In this document: positions 49,343-50,181 of the stretch, one piece after another
Numbering within the stretch: position 1 is the stretch's first letter
How the letters are laid out: every line of letters starts with the position of its first letter
DNA from: Bilamarchaeum sp050303335
Lineage (GTDB): Archaea; Micrarchaeota; Micrarchaeia; Anstonellales; Bilamarchaeaceae
Assembly (NCBI GenBank): GCA_050303335.1
Contig: JBNLBN010000005.1
Coordinates: 1-50,181 of the forward strand
Direction: 5' to 3'
Length of the DNA stretch: 50,181 nucleotides
Position numbers and translations under genes: made by a program
Notes under the pieces: generated by a model
Told to the model about the DNA's origin: nothing
Seen by the model: only the letters and a program-made list of their open reading frames with translations
Databases searched by the model: none

Positions 49343-50181
49343 TCAGAATCCCCTCCGAAGCACTCCTTCATCTGCTCTTCCAGGTTCGGATCCATTTTCT
49401 CATATACATACCTGAATATGTCCTTGGGCTCTCCCTTGAACTCTTCAAGCTTCTTTACCATCCCTTCAACAATTGCTGTAAGTTCATCATCCAGTTTCTT
49501 CTGGTAATCCTCGCTCCATATGCCCTTCTTCTCAAGGTAGATGCGGAACCTCTCGATCGGATCCCTTGCTTCCCAGTATTCCTCCTCCTCCTTTTTCCTG
49601 TATTTTTTCGGATCATCCGCTGTAGTGTGCGGGCCCATCCTGTATGTTATTGCCTCGATAAGGGTCGGTCCTTTTCCTTCCCTCGCCTTTTTCATCGATT
49701 CGTTCACGACCGAATACACTGCAAGGATGTCGTTTCCGTCCACCTGGACACCCTGGAACCCGTAGCCAAGTGCTTTCTGCGCAATTGTTTCGGATTTGGT
49801 CTGCCATTTCCTTGGAACGGAAATAGCCCAGCCGTTATTCGATATGAGGAATACTGTCGGTGTATTGAGCACGCCTGCGAAATTCAGTGCATCATGGAAC
49901 TCCCCTTCGCTTGTCGATCCGTCTCCTCCGAAAACAATCGCGGCTTTTTTCTCCTTGTTGAATTTTAGGGCATAACCTGCCCCTGTTGCATAAGGCAGCT
50001 GCGTTCCTATTGGAACTGCGGGAGGGTAGGATCTCATTTCAGGATCCAGGCTGAACCCCTCTTCCATGCCCTTCCACCCGAGATCAAGTTCCCAGAGCGG
50101 GGCCCCCCTGAGATAGTAAAGGAAAGTTTCCCTGTATGTCGGGAAAAGCCAGTCCTCCTTCTGCAGTGCATAGAATGCTCC
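49339..50181 (-). CDS. 2-oxoacid dehydrogenase E1 alpha subunit, N-terminus missing
   Basis: 280 residues seen; the frame is open to the window edge, continuing upstream of an internal Met at 50067 with DWLFPTYRETFLYYLRG, a conserved stretch of the family. The thiamine-diphosphate motif is FGGDGSTSEGEFHDALNFAG, then NNGWAIS (G-D-G...N-N). The phosphorylation-loop equivalent is YRMGPHTTADDPKKYR. It uses thiamine diphosphate to decarboxylate the oxoacid and reductively acylate E2. First gene seen of the complex operon. Confidence 0.93.
   Translation of the reverse strand, partial: GAFYALQKEDWLFPTYRETFLYYLRGAPLWELDLGWKGMEEGFSLDPEMRSYPPAVPIGTQLPYATGAGYALKFNKEKKAAIVFGGDGSTSEGEFHDALNFAGVLNTPTVFLISNNGWAISVPRKWQTKSETIAQKALGYGFQGVQVDGNDILAVYSVVNESMKKAREGKGPTLIEAITYRMGPHTTADDPKKYRKKEEEEYWEARDPIERFRIYLEKKGIWSEDYQKKLDDELTAIVEGMVKKLEEFKGEPKDIFRYVYEKMDPNLEEQMKECFGGDSE

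Overview
The window looks like the chromosome of a small-genome archaeon. Directly visible archaeal marks are tRNA genes with introns, TATA boxes about 26-27 bases upstream of start codons (most monocistronic genes appear leaderless), a class III (pilin-type) signal peptide, ribosomal protein uL11, an aRF1 start, DUF211, UbiA prenyltransferase, type 2 IPP isomerase and a split LplA/LplB lipoate ligase. Placement near DPANN lineages such as Micrarchaeota or Diapherotrites is inferred from tRNA introns at unusual positions and the mix of bacterial-type genes; it is not proven here. I see no CRISPR array, insertion sequence or rRNA.

1-7.5 kb: a minus-strand operon with start/stop overlaps encodes ankyrin protein, MoxR AAA+ ATPase, ankyrin protein, a VWA protein with an HExxH motif, and two more ankyrin proteins, followed by a beta carbonic anhydrase and aRF1. 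A divergent gene encodes an internally duplicated carbonic-anhydrase-like protein. 7.5-15 kb: a winged-helix regulator divergent from glmS, a HEAT-repeat protein with a small partner, a BtuF-like protein, a membrane-anchored PQQ-type propeller, uL11 and a flavin reductase. 15-23.5 kb: a membrane protein, fni, a RelA/SpoT homologue, an Lrp regulator divergent from glnA, a lipoprotein/SUMF1 pair that may be one frameshifted gene, glucokinase and a Hanks-type kinase.

23.5-24.1 kb: tRNA-Lys(UUU) and tRNA-Cys(GCA) each carry two introns, and one intron of each shares a sequence block in opposite orientation. 24-36 kb is accessory: a Tat-like secreted ChaN-type protein, a secreted beta-helix protein, DUF4256, HD-GYP, a J-domain-like protein, pheA, helical-repeat proteins, an EamA transporter, an ATP-cone/nuclease fusion, a protein with a duplicated unknown repeat, DUF211-VIT1, a GC-rich structured RNA candidate with its own promoter, and a mini pilin operon.

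36-50 kb: a coiled-coil protein with YjbQ, a fifth ankyrin protein, a YgjP metallopeptidase, LplB/LplA lipoate ligase, a thioredoxin-like protein with an EamA transporter, then Lrp, KaiC-like ATPase, V4R protein, UbiA and a histidine kinase. The window ends in a pyruvate-dehydrogenase-type operon (E1alpha, E1beta, E2, E3), whose E2 lipoyl domain is the natural target of the nearby ligase. The most system-like novelty is the MoxR-VWA-ankyrin operon; the most unusual sequence-level signals are the tRNA introns and the structured RNA near 35.4 kb.
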